Below are positions 15,193 through 21,743 of a stretch of 61,278 nt of DNA, piece after piece. The stretch spans positions 1 through 61,278 of IMG/VR virus record IMGVR_UViG_3300033153_009450; one strand, written 5' to 3'. This stretch comes from a virus. The translations under genes were made by a program, and so were the position numbers. The stretch's first letter is position 1; every line of letters starts with the position of its first letter. Below the pieces are notes generated by a model. That model did not search any database and was not told where the DNA came from. It saw only the letters and a program-made list of their open reading frames with translations.

Positions 15193-15212
15193 CCCGCCGT
15201 CAGTATGGCGGG
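15193..15212. repeat. Family-E palindrome at a gene break
   Basis: CCCGCCGTCAG and TATGGCGGG form a hairpin lying exactly between the two halves of the apparently split gene. Frame arithmetic shows that removing a length of 3n+1 bases here would join the two reading frames. Confidence 0.7.
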
Positions 15213-15325
15213 AAAGCCCCCCGTCCGGCCTGCAACCCCTTAGCTGCCTCTCGGTCAGTCAGCAGCTTGCAGGTTATCGACTTGCCCGCCATAGCTTTAG
15301 CATAGGCGGGAACGGGGAGCTTCAT
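15200..15325 (-). CDS. Short ORF, probable N-terminal half of a split gene
   Basis: A 41-codon frame whose ATG overlaps the upstream TAA (TAATG). It reads MKLPVPAYAKAMAGK, where PAYAKAMAG is the translation of a family-D palindrome, then SITCKLLTDREAAKGLQAG, and stops inside a family-E palindrome. The native part looks like the start of the family completed by 14953-15189. Coupled translation may still produce the short peptide. Confidence 0.4.
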   Translation of the reverse strand: MKLPVPAYAKAMAGKSITCKLLTDREAAKGLQAGRGAFPPY

Positions 15326-15654
15326 TAACTGCGTTTTTTCCAAAAACATATCTCCAATTTAGCCTTCACGGCTTTGTCACCATATCTTCGACATGCAGCC
15401 CATTTCTTCCGGGTGTTTTTCTCGTGATCTCGAATCGCACACTGGCGGGTATCAGTAAACGATGAAAAGTAAAAGCCTATTTTGGGATTCCAGATCGCCC
15501 ATCCAAACTCTTTATTTTTGTCTTCACAAACTTGAGAAACATCAATCTTATGATCTGGATCGAAAATCCTCGGTCCTTGCTCATAACACCATGACGGGAC
15601 ATAGGGACTTTCATCACTCGGCCCTGGATTCGACTCACTCACTGGTCCTGGCAT
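15325..15654 (-). CDS. Unknown protein, 109 aa
   Basis: Proline-rich N-terminus (MPGPVSESNPGPSDESPYVP) followed by EFGWAIWNPKIGFYFSSFTD and a basic C-terminus ending EICFWKKRS. No motif recognised. The ATG at 15654 has a TAAGGAGAAA start signal. Confidence 0.5.
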   Translation of the reverse strand: MPGPVSESNPGPSDESPYVPSWCYEQGPRIFDPDHKIDVSQVCEDKNKEFGWAIWNPKIGFYFSSFTDTRQCAIRDHEKNTRKKWAACRRYGDKAVKAKLEICFWKKRS

Positions 15655-15683
15655 TATATTTCTCCTTAAGGCATATCATCGAG

Positions 15684-15965
15684 CTAACCAGTTGCTCTCT
15701 GGTTATCTTTGATTATCCATTCGTCAATAATCTCTTGAGCTTCTTTTTCGCTCATATCCCACAAATCTCTACTCGTTATATGAGACCAGCTAATACCCCT
15801 AACCACAGCATACAACTCACGAGGCGATAGGCCACCACGTTCAGCAAGTTGTTTTAGGGATTGGCTATGATTACGTTTTGCTTGAGATTCACGGGAAGCT
15901 ACTAAAGACCAAGGGACGCTTTTTCGCCATTGATGAAATTCACTCAATATTGGAAACTCCTTCAT
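15684..15965 (-). CDS. Conserved small phage protein, 93 aa
   Basis: HSQSLKQLAERGGLSPRELY is a word I recognise from small phage proteins ('H-QTLE-LAERGGLS--E'), probably a short helical DNA- or protein-binding segment. The C-terminal helix is SEKEAQEIIDEWIIKDN. Function unknown. Confidence 0.5.
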   Translation of the reverse strand: MKEFPILSEFHQWRKSVPWSLVASRESQAKRNHSQSLKQLAERGGLSPRELYAVVRGISWSHITSRDLWDMSEKEAQEIIDEWIIKDNQRATG

Positions 15966-15995
15966 TACTTGCCTTCACCCTTCAATCTTGAGCTT

Positions 15996-16223
15996 TCAGC
16001 TTTCAGCTATGAGCTTTTCCTTTCTCTGCAACCACTGAGGAACCCAAGCCTCTAATATTTCTTCGTCACCTTCTTTATACCGATATAAAGAAACGGCCCA
16101 CTTAGCACACCAGACAATTATTGGGCCTTTGGCCGTATCAAGAACCAGCCGGATATCGTCATCATCTCTCACCGGTTCTTCAAGCACCCGGTACGGATCT
16201 CTTATCGAATGTCCCCGCTCCAT
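15996..16223 (-). CDS. Unknown small protein, 75 aa
   Basis: Reads DPYRVLEEPVRDDDDIRLVL, then GPIIVWCAKWAVSLYRYKEG. The last residues (KLIAES) come from a repeat tract. The start overlaps the upstream gene by 44 bases and has only a weak SD; a GTG further in is possible. Confidence 0.4.
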   Translation of the reverse strand: MERGHSIRDPYRVLEEPVRDDDDIRLVLDTAKGPIIVWCAKWAVSLYRYKEGDEEILEAWVPQWLQRKEKLIAES

Positions 16224-16782
16224 CCTCTTTCAATCCCCGGACGATATATGCCAGAGCCTGATGTTCGACAGTACGGATATGGACAACAGCGCTCTGCTCT
16301 AAATTGTCTATGAGATCAGGATAAAGTGTCGTATCAATAAATAATCCCTTCGTAGACCCTAAGCCAGCCGAAGGGTTTTCTTTCGATTCCGGTTCAGTTT
16401 TCACCTTAGCCACCGGCGGAATCGGTTCCGGTTTTATTGTTTCCTTGGCCTTCTTATTTCGGTTTTTATAACGATCCTTTGCCTGTTTGGCCCGGCAAGC
16501 CTTACACGTATTTTCATGTCCGTCTTTGCAGCCCTCATGTTTGGGGAATTCATCCAATACCTTTTCCTCACCACATGCGTGACACTCTTTACGCGGCTGA
16601 TTATCAATATCTTTCGTTCCACCCCTCCCTTTGTCCGCCTTAGCCTCTTGGCGGCGGCGATTAGCGGCGGCGGATTGCCCGCCATAGCTCGTTAGAGCGG
16701 CGGCGGATTCTTTCGTAAGGCAAAGCGCACATTGCCCTTTAGGCAGTCCGTGTTTGCATCGTTTTTTTTCGTTCTCGCCCAT
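16180..16782 (-). CDS. Zinc-finger protein with large repeat-encoded insert
   Basis: A 200-residue protein. The N-terminus HGLPKGQCALC and the later CHACGEEKVLDEFPK... CKACRAKQAKDRYKNRNKK are the two halves of a zinc-binding domain of the kind found at the start of HNH- or endonuclease VII-like phage proteins. Between them, residues about 25-55 (SAAALTSYGGQSAAANRRRQ, EAKADKG) are encoded by two family-D palindromes at 16634-16715. Another repeat gives NPSAGLGSTKG. The C-terminal domain (VVHIRTVEHQALAYIVRGLK) is unknown. Confidence 0.55.
   Translation of the reverse strand: MGENEKKRCKHGLPKGQCALCLTKESAAALTSYGGQSAAANRRRQEAKADKGRGGTKDIDNQPRKECHACGEEKVLDEFPKHEGCKDGHENTCKACRAKQAKDRYKNRNKKAKETIKPEPIPPVAKVKTEPESKENPSAGLGSTKGLFIDTTLYPDLIDNLEQSAVVHIRTVEHQALAYIVRGLKEDGAGTFDKRSVPGA
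16634..16715. repeat. Two family-D palindromes in tandem, inside a gene
   Basis: TCCGCCTTAGCC...GGCGGCGGCG and CCGCCATAGC...GCGGCGGCGGA lie back to back within the zinc-finger gene and add about 27 in-frame codons between its two cysteine clusters. Confidence 0.8.
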
Positions 16783-16788
16783 CTTCCT

Positions 16789-16980
16789 TCAGCTCACTTT
16801 TTCCAGTTTCTTAATCCGTCTTTTTAGATTCTCAATCATAGTCGCCCGGTTCTGATTTTGATTTTCGTAGTGCAGGCATAAATCCAACACGGTTAAATCT
16901 GTCTCATTCTCGATGCTATATTTGGCATCTTCTACCGACGTACAGCATATCCACTCTATCCGTTCTTTGTATTTTGTCAT
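16789..16980 (-). CDS. Small coiled-coil protein, 63 aa
   Basis: Start at ATG 16980 after AGAGGTAAA. The C-terminal helix TMIENLKRRIKKLEKVS is a short coiled coil. An internal CC pair (WICCTSVEDAKY) is seen. Unknown function. Confidence 0.45.
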   Translation of the reverse strand: MTKYKERIEWICCTSVEDAKYSIENETDLTVLDLCLHYENQNQNRATMIENLKRRIKKLEKVS

Positions 16981-16987
16981 TTTACCT

Positions 16988-17176
16988 CTAACCCCCTTTA
17001 TCTGTGTCAATCTGCGTTAATCTGCGTCCTAAATCCCTCGCCCATAAATTAGAAAGCCATGCGCAAGCGGTGAACGCCCCGAATCCGATCAAATTCACCC
17101 ACGGAAACCATCCGCCTTCATTCGCTGCTAATACAATCCCCACAAGAAATAGCGTGATACAGATACCTGCTTTCAT
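16988..17176 (-). CDS. Small membrane protein, 62 aa
   Basis: Start at ATG 17176 with SD GGAGACATATTT. Two hydrophobic segments (ICITLFLVGIVLAA and WVNLIGFGAFTACAWLS) separated by a short loop give a hairpin topology. It could be a holin-like or regulatory membrane protein. The last residues (LTQIDTDKGG) fall in a TCTGCGTTAATCTGCG-type repeat. Confidence 0.45.
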   Translation of the reverse strand: MKAGICITLFLVGIVLAANEGGWFPWVNLIGFGAFTACAWLSNLWARDLGRRLTQIDTDKGG

Positions 17177-17417
17177 AAATATGTCTCCAGATATTTTCTT
17201 TAAAAACAGCATACGCTTTGCTGTTTACACCATCTTCCAAAAATGCAATCTCACTCTCCAAATAACAAACCGCCCTGTGAAGGGCAGGGTAAGCGGGCGA
17301 ATACCAGCATTCCATAACGTCATTCCCGCGTAGGCGGGAATCCAGCAATGGCGCAATAAACACTATCGCTATTAAAACAATTAAAAATAGTAAAAATTTC
17401 CTAAAGAGGAATCTCAT
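17118..17417 (-). CDS. Small single-pass membrane protein with repeat-encoded linker
   Basis: Start at ATG 17417 (MRFLFRKFLLFLIVLIAIVF). Immediately after the membrane segment comes LLDSRLRGNDV, the translation of the CGTCATTCCCGC... palindrome at 17318-17346, a peptide often seen in annotated genomes as a repeat artefact. The remainder (CYLESEIAFLEDGVN) may or may not be native. It overlaps the next gene by 59 bases. Confidence 0.4.
   Translation of the reverse strand: MRFLFRKFLLFLIVLIAIVFIAPLLDSRLRGNDVMECWYSPAYPALHRAVCYLESEIAFLEDGVNSKAYAVFKENIWRHIYESRYLYHAISCGDCISSE
17318..17346. repeat. Family-B palindrome (CGTCATTCCCGC...GCGGGAATCCAGC)
   Basis: A two-armed palindrome of a type widespread in bacterial chromosomes. 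Two more copies are at 648-676 and 25816-25844 with different loops. This copy is read in frame in the 17118-17417 gene. Confidence 0.85.
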
Positions 17418-17514
17418 CAATCCTGTTCTCCGCCGCGCTCCGCAACAGCCCGGCAACCACCAACCCGATGGCAACACCGACAAATAAACATATCGCACAA
17501 TAAATCCAACACAT
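17401..17514 (-). CDS. Small membrane protein, 37 aa
   Basis: ATG 17514 follows AAAGGGAGGCATAATC, a strong SD. One long hydrophobic segment (CAICLFVGVAIGLVVAGLL) and a charged tail (RSAAENRIDEIPL). It overlaps the start of the next gene by 17 bases. The size and topology suit a small phage membrane protein; role unknown. Confidence 0.5.
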   Translation of the reverse strand: MCWIYCAICLFVGVAIGLVVAGLLRSAAENRIDEIPL

Positions 17515-17529
17515 GATTATGCCTCCCTT

Positions 17530-18030
17530 TCATGAGTACCCAATAACTAATTGAACCTGTCTTGGATTTTCATGTATTTCCTTCATAGCCTCATTCAACG
17601 CCTTTAAGCCTTTCCTTCGACAACGGTCACGCCAATTAATAAGATTTGCGGCCATCTGTCTTTTGCAACCAAATACTCCACATTTTACGGTTCTACACAT
17701 AGACCTGAGTTTCTTGCCCGAAAAATCCTTAACCATCTGTTCAATGCCTGGGTCCGGTCCGAAAAGGAAAGACATGTCTTCCCCCCGCTTTTCCATTTCG
17801 ATTGCTTCTCGATAGCCGATAAGATTGTCTTTGGTCCTGTAAGCAATGAGCATGTGCCTAATCTCGTAGCAATTAGCTATGCGTTGAACCAATAAAGCCT
17901 TGGATCCAGACTTAGAAACGCCAATCAAAATAGCGATGCATTCCAACTCGTCTTTTTTTAAACCCGAGAGGTTGCCCGTATTGCATGGTTCCTTCCCGGT
18001 AATGATCTGTTTTAAGATATATGATCCCAT
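17530..18030 (-). CDS. SAP-domain DNA-binding protein, 166 aa
   Basis: Residues about 20-50 (LSGLKKDELECIAILIGVSK, then SGSKALLVQRI) fit the SAP motif, a helix-hinge-helix that binds DNA. A second similar segment at about 105-135 (FSGKKLRSMCRTVKCGVFGC, then KRQMAANLI) looks like a degenerate repeat of it. The region between contains RTKDNLIGYREAIEMEKRGE. It may bind AT-rich DNA for replication or transcription control. Confidence 0.5.
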   Translation of the reverse strand: MGSYILKQIITGKEPCNTGNLSGLKKDELECIAILIGVSKSGSKALLVQRIANCYEIRHMLIAYRTKDNLIGYREAIEMEKRGEDMSFLFGPDPGIEQMVKDFSGKKLRSMCRTVKCGVFGCKRQMAANLINWRDRCRRKGLKALNEAMKEIHENPRQVQLVIGYS

Positions 18031-18039
18031 CCTTTTGTC

Positions 18040-18240
18040 TCACGCCGCGATCTTCACGGGCTCGCATGACCTTCTTTCCGCCAACTTTGCCATACATACC
18101 TGGCAATTCTCCGGGATATCATCATAACCCTGAGTAAGATCCACATCCTGATCAATCCACCACAGCCTGCACAAAGACCGATTGTTAATAAAATAATGTC
18201 TCTTCTTGCAACCAGTCCGCCAACCCCATCCTTCACTCAT
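18040..18240 (-). CDS. Small cysteine-rich protein, 66 aa
   Basis: Start at ATG 18240 (MSEGWGWRTGCKKRHYFINN). Cysteines in RSLCRLWWID and NCQVCMAKLAERRSC suggest a zinc site. It is the first gene of the early minus-strand run after the inverted-repeat region. Unknown function. Confidence 0.45.
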   Translation of the reverse strand: MSEGWGWRTGCKKRHYFINNRSLCRLWWIDQDVDLTQGYDDIPENCQVCMAKLAERRSCEPVKIAA

Positions 18241-18289
18241 GATCTCTCTCTTAAACATCTAATCTTGCCCGCCGGGTGTGTGGCGGGTC

Positions 18290-18349
18290 TGGCAGGTTAA
18301 CCTCTGGCATCCCAACGTGAACCTCTGGCGTCTTGAGGTTAACCTGCCA
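18290..18349. promoter_or_regulatory. Perfect 15-bp inverted repeat, possible operator array
   Basis: TGGCAGGTTAACCTC (18290-18304) and its exact complement GAGGTTAACCTGCCA (18335-18349) flank a third related word, GTGAACCTCTGGC (18318-18330). There is no T-run on the right side for a terminator of the minus-strand genes. The position, between the early regulator genes and the first early gene, fits operator sites. Confidence 0.45.
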
Positions 18350-18360
18350 ATGAAAAAAAA

Positions 18361-18630
18361 TTAGGGCAACTTCTCCATCAGGGAAACAATTGCATCCCTG
18401 TACTTTCGGAGGTTGCCCTCATGCTCGTACCATTCGATATAAAACTTTGTTGCCCGGCGGATCAGTTCGGCGATTGTGATACCCTCGGCATAGGCCAGCT
18501 TATTGAGAAATTCTTTCTCCGAAAATGTGGCCTTCATGGCAACCGGGTTAGATCTCGATTCCGGTGGACCGCTTTCGTTGATAATCACGGTGTCGATGTT
18601 ATTATCGGAAAACAGATTGTTCTGTTTCAT
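18361..18630 (-). CDS. Ribbon-helix-helix-like regulator, 89 aa
   Basis: Start at ATG 18630 with SD AAAGG. The conserved part, NPVAMKATFSEKEFLNKLAY then AEGITIAELIRRATKFYIEW, has the strand-helix-helix order and length of an Arc/MetJ-type repressor. It follows the Cro-like gene by two bases and belongs to the rightmost early transcript. A lysis-lysogeny or copy-control role is inferred from position only. Confidence 0.5.
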   Translation of the reverse strand: MKQNNLFSDNNIDTVIINESGPPESRSNPVAMKATFSEKEFLNKLAYAEGITIAELIRRATKFYIEWYEHEGNLRKYRDAIVSLMEKLP

Positions 18631-18632
18631 GC

Positions 18633-18938
18633 TCACCTTTCATTCACAACCTTCGGAAAAAGTTCCTCTACCGTCAGTTCCAACCGTTCCGCAGCCTGCT
18701 TCATAACCATGGGGTTTAGATCCTTTCCGGTACTTTGCATTGTTCGTGTCACCGAGGCTTGTGAAGCCACGCCGGATTTCAAAACACCCATGGGATATTC
18801 ATTCAAAACCATGAGTGCCTTTCGGATTGCAGGCAAAGAAAACCCGGAAGCAATCAAAAAATTGAGCACTGTTCGGTTTCGATTTTCTTTTCCTTGTAAA
18901 TATCTTCCGGTTTTGTTACGTTTAAATATTCTAAACAT
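18633..18938 (-). CDS. Cro/CII-like HTH regulator, 101 aa
   Basis: Transcribed divergently from the repressor at 18992. ATG 18938 follows AGGAGTTTCCG. The helices SGFSLPAIRKALMVLNEYPM and VASQASVTRTMQ, then KQAAERLELTVEELFP, resemble a lambda-type HTH where the second helix contacts DNA. Opposite the plus-strand repressor across about 50 bp, it occupies the place of Cro. Confidence 0.5.
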   Translation of the reverse strand: MFRIFKRNKTGRYLQGKENRNRTVLNFLIASGFSLPAIRKALMVLNEYPMGVLKSGVASQASVTRTMQSTGKDLNPMVMKQAAERLELTVEELFPKVVNER

Positions 18939-18982
18939 CGGAAACTCCTATTTATTTTATGTTAAACATCTTTTATCCGTAA

Positions 18983-18997
18983 TGACGTATAATGTCA
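18983..18997. promoter_or_regulatory. Palindromic operator overlapping a TATAAT box
   Basis: TGACGTATAATGTCA has the dyad TGAC-N7-GTCA and contains a perfect TATAAT (18988-18993) on the plus strand. It lies between the divergent regulators and overlaps the first codon of the repressor frame. It is a good candidate for a repressor or Cro binding site. Confidence 0.5.
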
Positions 18998-19642
18998 AGT
19001 AAAAAAATACGTAAATCAGGAAAAAAATACTGCCCCCTTGGAAATCGCATCCAGAGGCTACAGGAAATCAACGACCTGAAAGCCTATGAACTGGCCCTTA
19101 TGCTCGGAATATCAACATCTTATCTGAGTGATATAAAATATGGGAGATCCGGGGTAACTGGATTTAAATTTTGGGATGCTATTAGGAGAAAAATGCCGGA
19201 ATGGGAGTATTATCTGAAAGGAAAGGCTAAAAATCCGGAAAAACGAACCAATCTAATACGCATATATGATGATGAAGGAAAACCTGTCAGCATCATGCCA
19301 AAGGCCCATGTAAAGTACAAAATCGAAACAGGCGGACCCGCCGGACAGGCGATAGAACCCGAGGGCGTCTATGAAATACCTTCAAAATGGTATCACGAAA
19401 CATTAGATAATATTCTCAACAGTGGCGACATGGAGATCATCCAGGCGGTTCAGTCTGTCCTTGTGGCATGTAAGGCTAAAACAATAGAGAAAGACCAGTT
19501 AGACTCCCGGATTCAAAATCTGGAACAAGTTATTATGGAACAAAAACCGCCGTCGGGGACCAAAGAACGCCGGAGCATCTGGAAGGACTTTAAAGAATTA
19601 TTACAAAGAGGAAATGAGCCTGGGATCGTCAAACACGATTAA
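18992..19642 (+). CDS. XRE-type repressor (CI-like), no peptidase domain
   Basis: A 216-residue protein with an N-terminal XRE helix-turn-helix (residues about 20-70: NRIQRLQEINDLKAYELALM, LGISTSYLSDIKYGRSG). The C-terminal half is a coiled coil (LDSRIQNLEQVIMEQK) and lacks the S24 Ser/Lys peptidase seen in lambda CI, so induction would not work by RecA-stimulated self-cleavage. No SD precedes the ATG at 18992, and a TATAAT overlaps it, so the true start or mode of translation is unclear. Likely maintains lysogeny. Confidence 0.65.
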   Translation: MSSKKIRKSGKKYCPLGNRIQRLQEINDLKAYELALMLGISTSYLSDIKYGRSGVTGFKFWDAIRRKMPEWEYYLKGKAKNPEKRTNLIRIYDDEGKPVSIMPKAHVKYKIETGGPAGQAIEPEGVYEIPSKWYHETLDNILNSGDMEIIQAVQSVLVACKAKTIEKDQLDSRIQNLEQVIMEQKPPSGTKERRSIWKDFKELLQRGNEPGIVKHD

Positions 19643-19702
19643 CATTTCCGCCTGGCACCGTCTCCATTCCTGGCACCGGCGCTCTGCGGCGGCGCCATTT
19701 AT

Positions 19703-19740
19703 CTCGTTACGACGCGGAGCATCGTAACGAGGGGTTTTTA
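19703..19740 (+). terminator. Hairpin terminator after the repressor, built from a repeat
   Basis: CTCGTTACGA and TCGTAACGAG (19703-19731) pair perfectly and are followed by GGGTTTTT. The loop GACGCGGAGCA resembles the centre of the family-A repeats, so this looks like a diverged family-A copy serving as a terminator. Confidence 0.6.
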
Positions 19741-19742
19741 AA

Positions 19743-19826
19743 AATCGTCAATCTTCAATCCTTGCCCGCCGTCAGTGTGGCGGGGTCAATCTTCAATCCG
19801 CCAAACTGACGGCGGATAAATCCAAC
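19743..19826. repeat. Repeat-filled leader of the integrase gene
   Basis: Two TCAATCTTCAATC tracts flank a CCCGCCGTCAGTGTGGCGGG palindrome (family E). No promoter is evident; the SD before the integrase is weak. Confidence 0.7.
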
Positions 19827-20921
19827 ATGCCCGTCTACCCAAAAAACGGCCTTTACTACTGTGTCTACTACCAGGGCAGCAAGCGCGTCTGGGAACCTTT
19901 CGGTCGCGGATCCGGCGCAAAAGAGGCCGCCGAGGCCAGAGACCTTGAAATAAAGCTCAAGAAAAAGACCGGTCAGATGCGACATGCCCCGGCCGGCCGA
20001 ACCTCTTTCATGGACCTGGCCCGCATGTATACCGATGCCCGAAAGAACGAACTGGCCGATAATACCATGGACGGGATCTTGAGAACCATCACCACCTATG
20101 CCGGACCAATCAGTAAAAAACCGATCAACCTGATCACAATGGACGACTGGCGCAAGATCGAGCAGAAAATGATCCGGAGGAAAATAAAGAACCGGACAAT
20201 CAATACCTACTTCGTATACCTTTCAAACATCCTGGACTGGGCCATGGGTGACGGCCTTATGGAAAATAACCCGTGGACCCGCCGGAAACGCCTCAAGGAG
20301 CGAAATAGATTTATGATAGACCTCTTCACCATCGACGAGTTTAATCGCATCCTGGCCGTATCTGCGCCTCATTTAGCATGGATTTTGGACACGGCCTATC
20401 ATACGGGTGTCCGGCCCGGGCCCACTGAACTATTTTGCATGAAATGGGAGGACGTGGATTGGCACCTAAAGCGAATCCGTATCTATTCGCAAAAGACCGA
20501 TACCTGGCGCTGGCAGTACCCGGACAAAAAATACTTCCGCCGCATGGTATCTAAACACAAACAAATGCAGAAAAAGTATCCCGGCTGCCCCTGGATTTGT
20601 TCGTACAACGGCAGGCAGATCACGAGTGTCAAAAGGGTATGGAAGGATGCTAAGGAAAAGGCAGGCATCAAGCGCCGGATCCGGCTCTACGATATTCGTC
20701 ACTTCTACATCACCTATGCCCTGGCGAACGGCGCAAACATAACCGAGTTAGCGGAAAGGGTAGGGCACGTGAACCCGCGCATGATTGTCAACGTCTATGC
20801 CCACCTTGCAAAGGACATCGCCCGCAACAAACCCTTCAAACTCCCCGAACTGAAAATCCCCGCCAAAACAGTAGATATAAACAGTAGACAAAGAAAGGCC
20901 GTCCCCGAAAAGACGGCCTAA
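19827..20921 (+). CDS. int: Tyrosine-family site-specific integrase
   Basis: A 364-residue integrase. The N-terminal arm-binding part is KNGLYYCVYYQGSKRVWEPF. A core-binding SAM-like domain follows (DNTMDGILRTITTYAGPISK). Catalytic residues are visible: HTGVRPGPTEL (Arg, near 195), LYDIRHFYI (Arg/His, near 290), VGHVNPRM (His, near 313) and VNVYAHL (nucleophilic Tyr, near 323). It recombines the adjacent attP with a tRNA-Ala gene in the host chromosome. The 3' end of the gene holds two ACAGTAGA words and a hairpin at the stop codon. Confidence 0.95.
   Translation: MPVYPKNGLYYCVYYQGSKRVWEPFGRGSGAKEAAEARDLEIKLKKKTGQMRHAPAGRTSFMDLARMYTDARKNELADNTMDGILRTITTYAGPISKKPINLITMDDWRKIEQKMIRRKIKNRTINTYFVYLSNILDWAMGDGLMENNPWTRRKRLKERNRFMIDLFTIDEFNRILAVSAPHLAWILDTAYHTGVRPGPTELFCMKWEDVDWHLKRIRIYSQKTDTWRWQYPDKKYFRRMVSKHKQMQKKYPGCPWICSYNGRQITSVKRVWKDAKEKAGIKRRIRLYDIRHFYITYALANGANITELAERVGHVNPRMIVNVYAHLAKDIARNKPFKLPELKIPAKTVDINSRQRKAVPEKTA
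20868..20888 (+). promoter_or_regulatory. Putative integrase arm sites, left pair
   Basis: ACAGTAGA occurs at 20868-20875 and 20881-20888 (13-bp period), inside the last codons of the integrase gene. The same word occurs twice on the other side of the attP core. Paired arms on both sides are typical of lambda-type attP. Confidence 0.55.
20896..20919 (+). terminator. Hairpin at the integrase stop codon
   Basis: AGGCCGTC (20896-20903) pairs with GACGGCCT (20912-20919) around CCCGAAAA, overlapping the TAA stop. The downstream T-run is imperfect (TTGATTTTATT). Confidence 0.5.
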
Positions 20922-20935
20922 CTACTTGATTTTAT

Positions 20936-20980
20936 TGGTGGAGCTGAGGGGGATCGAACCCCTGACCTCATGACTGCCAG
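20936..20980 (-). other. attP core: 3' half of tRNA-Ala(GGC)
   Basis: On the minus strand the sequence runs from an anticodon loop CTGGCAG through a TCATG stem, AGGTC, AGGGG-TTCGATC-CCCCT (T arm), CAGCTCC (acceptor) to ACCA. Each segment lines up with the 3' half of a tRNA-Ala with anticodon GGC. The five bases before the loop (CCTGT) do not pair with TCATG, so only the 3' half is present. Integration would use a host tRNA-Ala gene and rebuild its 3' end. Confidence 0.85.
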
Positions 20981-21073
20981 ACAGGGGACGTGGTGCGGGT
21001 ATGGGCTAAGTAGCTGATTTTATTACAGGCCAATTTTCTCAACTACCTATAATTAACTATAATTATGCCCACA

Positions 21074-21092
21074 ACAGTAGATGAACAGTAGA
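21074..21092 (+). promoter_or_regulatory. Putative integrase arm sites, right pair
   Basis: ACAGTAGA at 21074-21081 and 21085-21092 (11-bp period). With the left pair this gives four copies in 225 bp surrounding the core. Confidence 0.55.
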
Positions 21093-21094
21093 TA

Positions 21095-21694
21095 TCATAA
21101 CAATTGAATTTCGGCTTCATAAAGCGGTAATTTTGCGATGCCGCCGGGTCGAAGGGCCTTTCCGGAAAGTAGCAGCTCAAGCCATTTGTTTGGAAGATAT
21201 TTTTCAAGGATCTTGCGGGGAATCCCGGGATCGGCTAAAAACTTCTTCTTTTCTTTTTTCTCCGGAGGATACCAGACAGAAGCACCGGTCAGCTCACTAC
21301 AAAAAAACTGCGCCCCATTCGTAGACACCCTGGAGATCATATTTCCGAACAGGCTCATGAAATCATATTCGATGCCGAGATGAGCCCATAAAAAGTTTAC
21401 GATCGCAGGACGGAATTCCTCTAAGTCGGGTTTTAATTTGTGGAGATAACACCGGCCTTTGTAGCCCTTCAGTTTTTGGGATAGCAGCCGGGTGTTGACC
21501 TCCCCCTGGTCCGCCTCGATAATGAGCCTTCTCATAACCCCCGCCTGGACCTCTCCTAATGCGCTGCTCGCATGGCTGCGGTCGGACCATAGCCTAATAC
21601 CCCAGGATATAGGGCCTGATCCCACCCAGGTAATAGGATCGCCAGGGCGGATCAGGTCCCGGTAGTGGTAATAACGTTCAAGATTATTGCTCAT
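21095..21694 (-). CDS. YiiX/NlpC-like permuted papain-fold enzyme
   Basis: Start at ATG 21694 after GAGGGGAATCAA; 199 residues. The motif order DPITWVGSGPISWGIRLWSD, RSHASSALGE (His) and later AQFFCSELTGASVWYP (Cys) is that of the permuted papain-like amidase families (YaeF/YiiX). Such enzymes cleave amide bonds in cell-wall peptides or lipids. It is the last gene of the lysis-end module, ending three bases from the attP arm repeats. Confidence 0.65.
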   Translation of the reverse strand: MSNNLERYYHYRDLIRPGDPITWVGSGPISWGIRLWSDRSHASSALGEVQAGVMRRLIIEADQGEVNTRLLSQKLKGYKGRCYLHKLKPDLEEFRPAIVNFLWAHLGIEYDFMSLFGNMISRVSTNGAQFFCSELTGASVWYPPEKKEKKKFLADPGIPRKILEKYLPNKWLELLLSGKALRPGGIAKLPLYEAEIQLL

Positions 21695-21743
21695 TTGATT
21701 CCCCTCGACACACGCCAATAAATTTCAGGTGCAAAGAGTTTTA

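Noticed and set aside
20936-20980. A functional tRNA gene
   Set aside because: Only the 3' half from the anticodon loop is present and the bases before it do not pair, so it is an attachment site, not a working tRNA.
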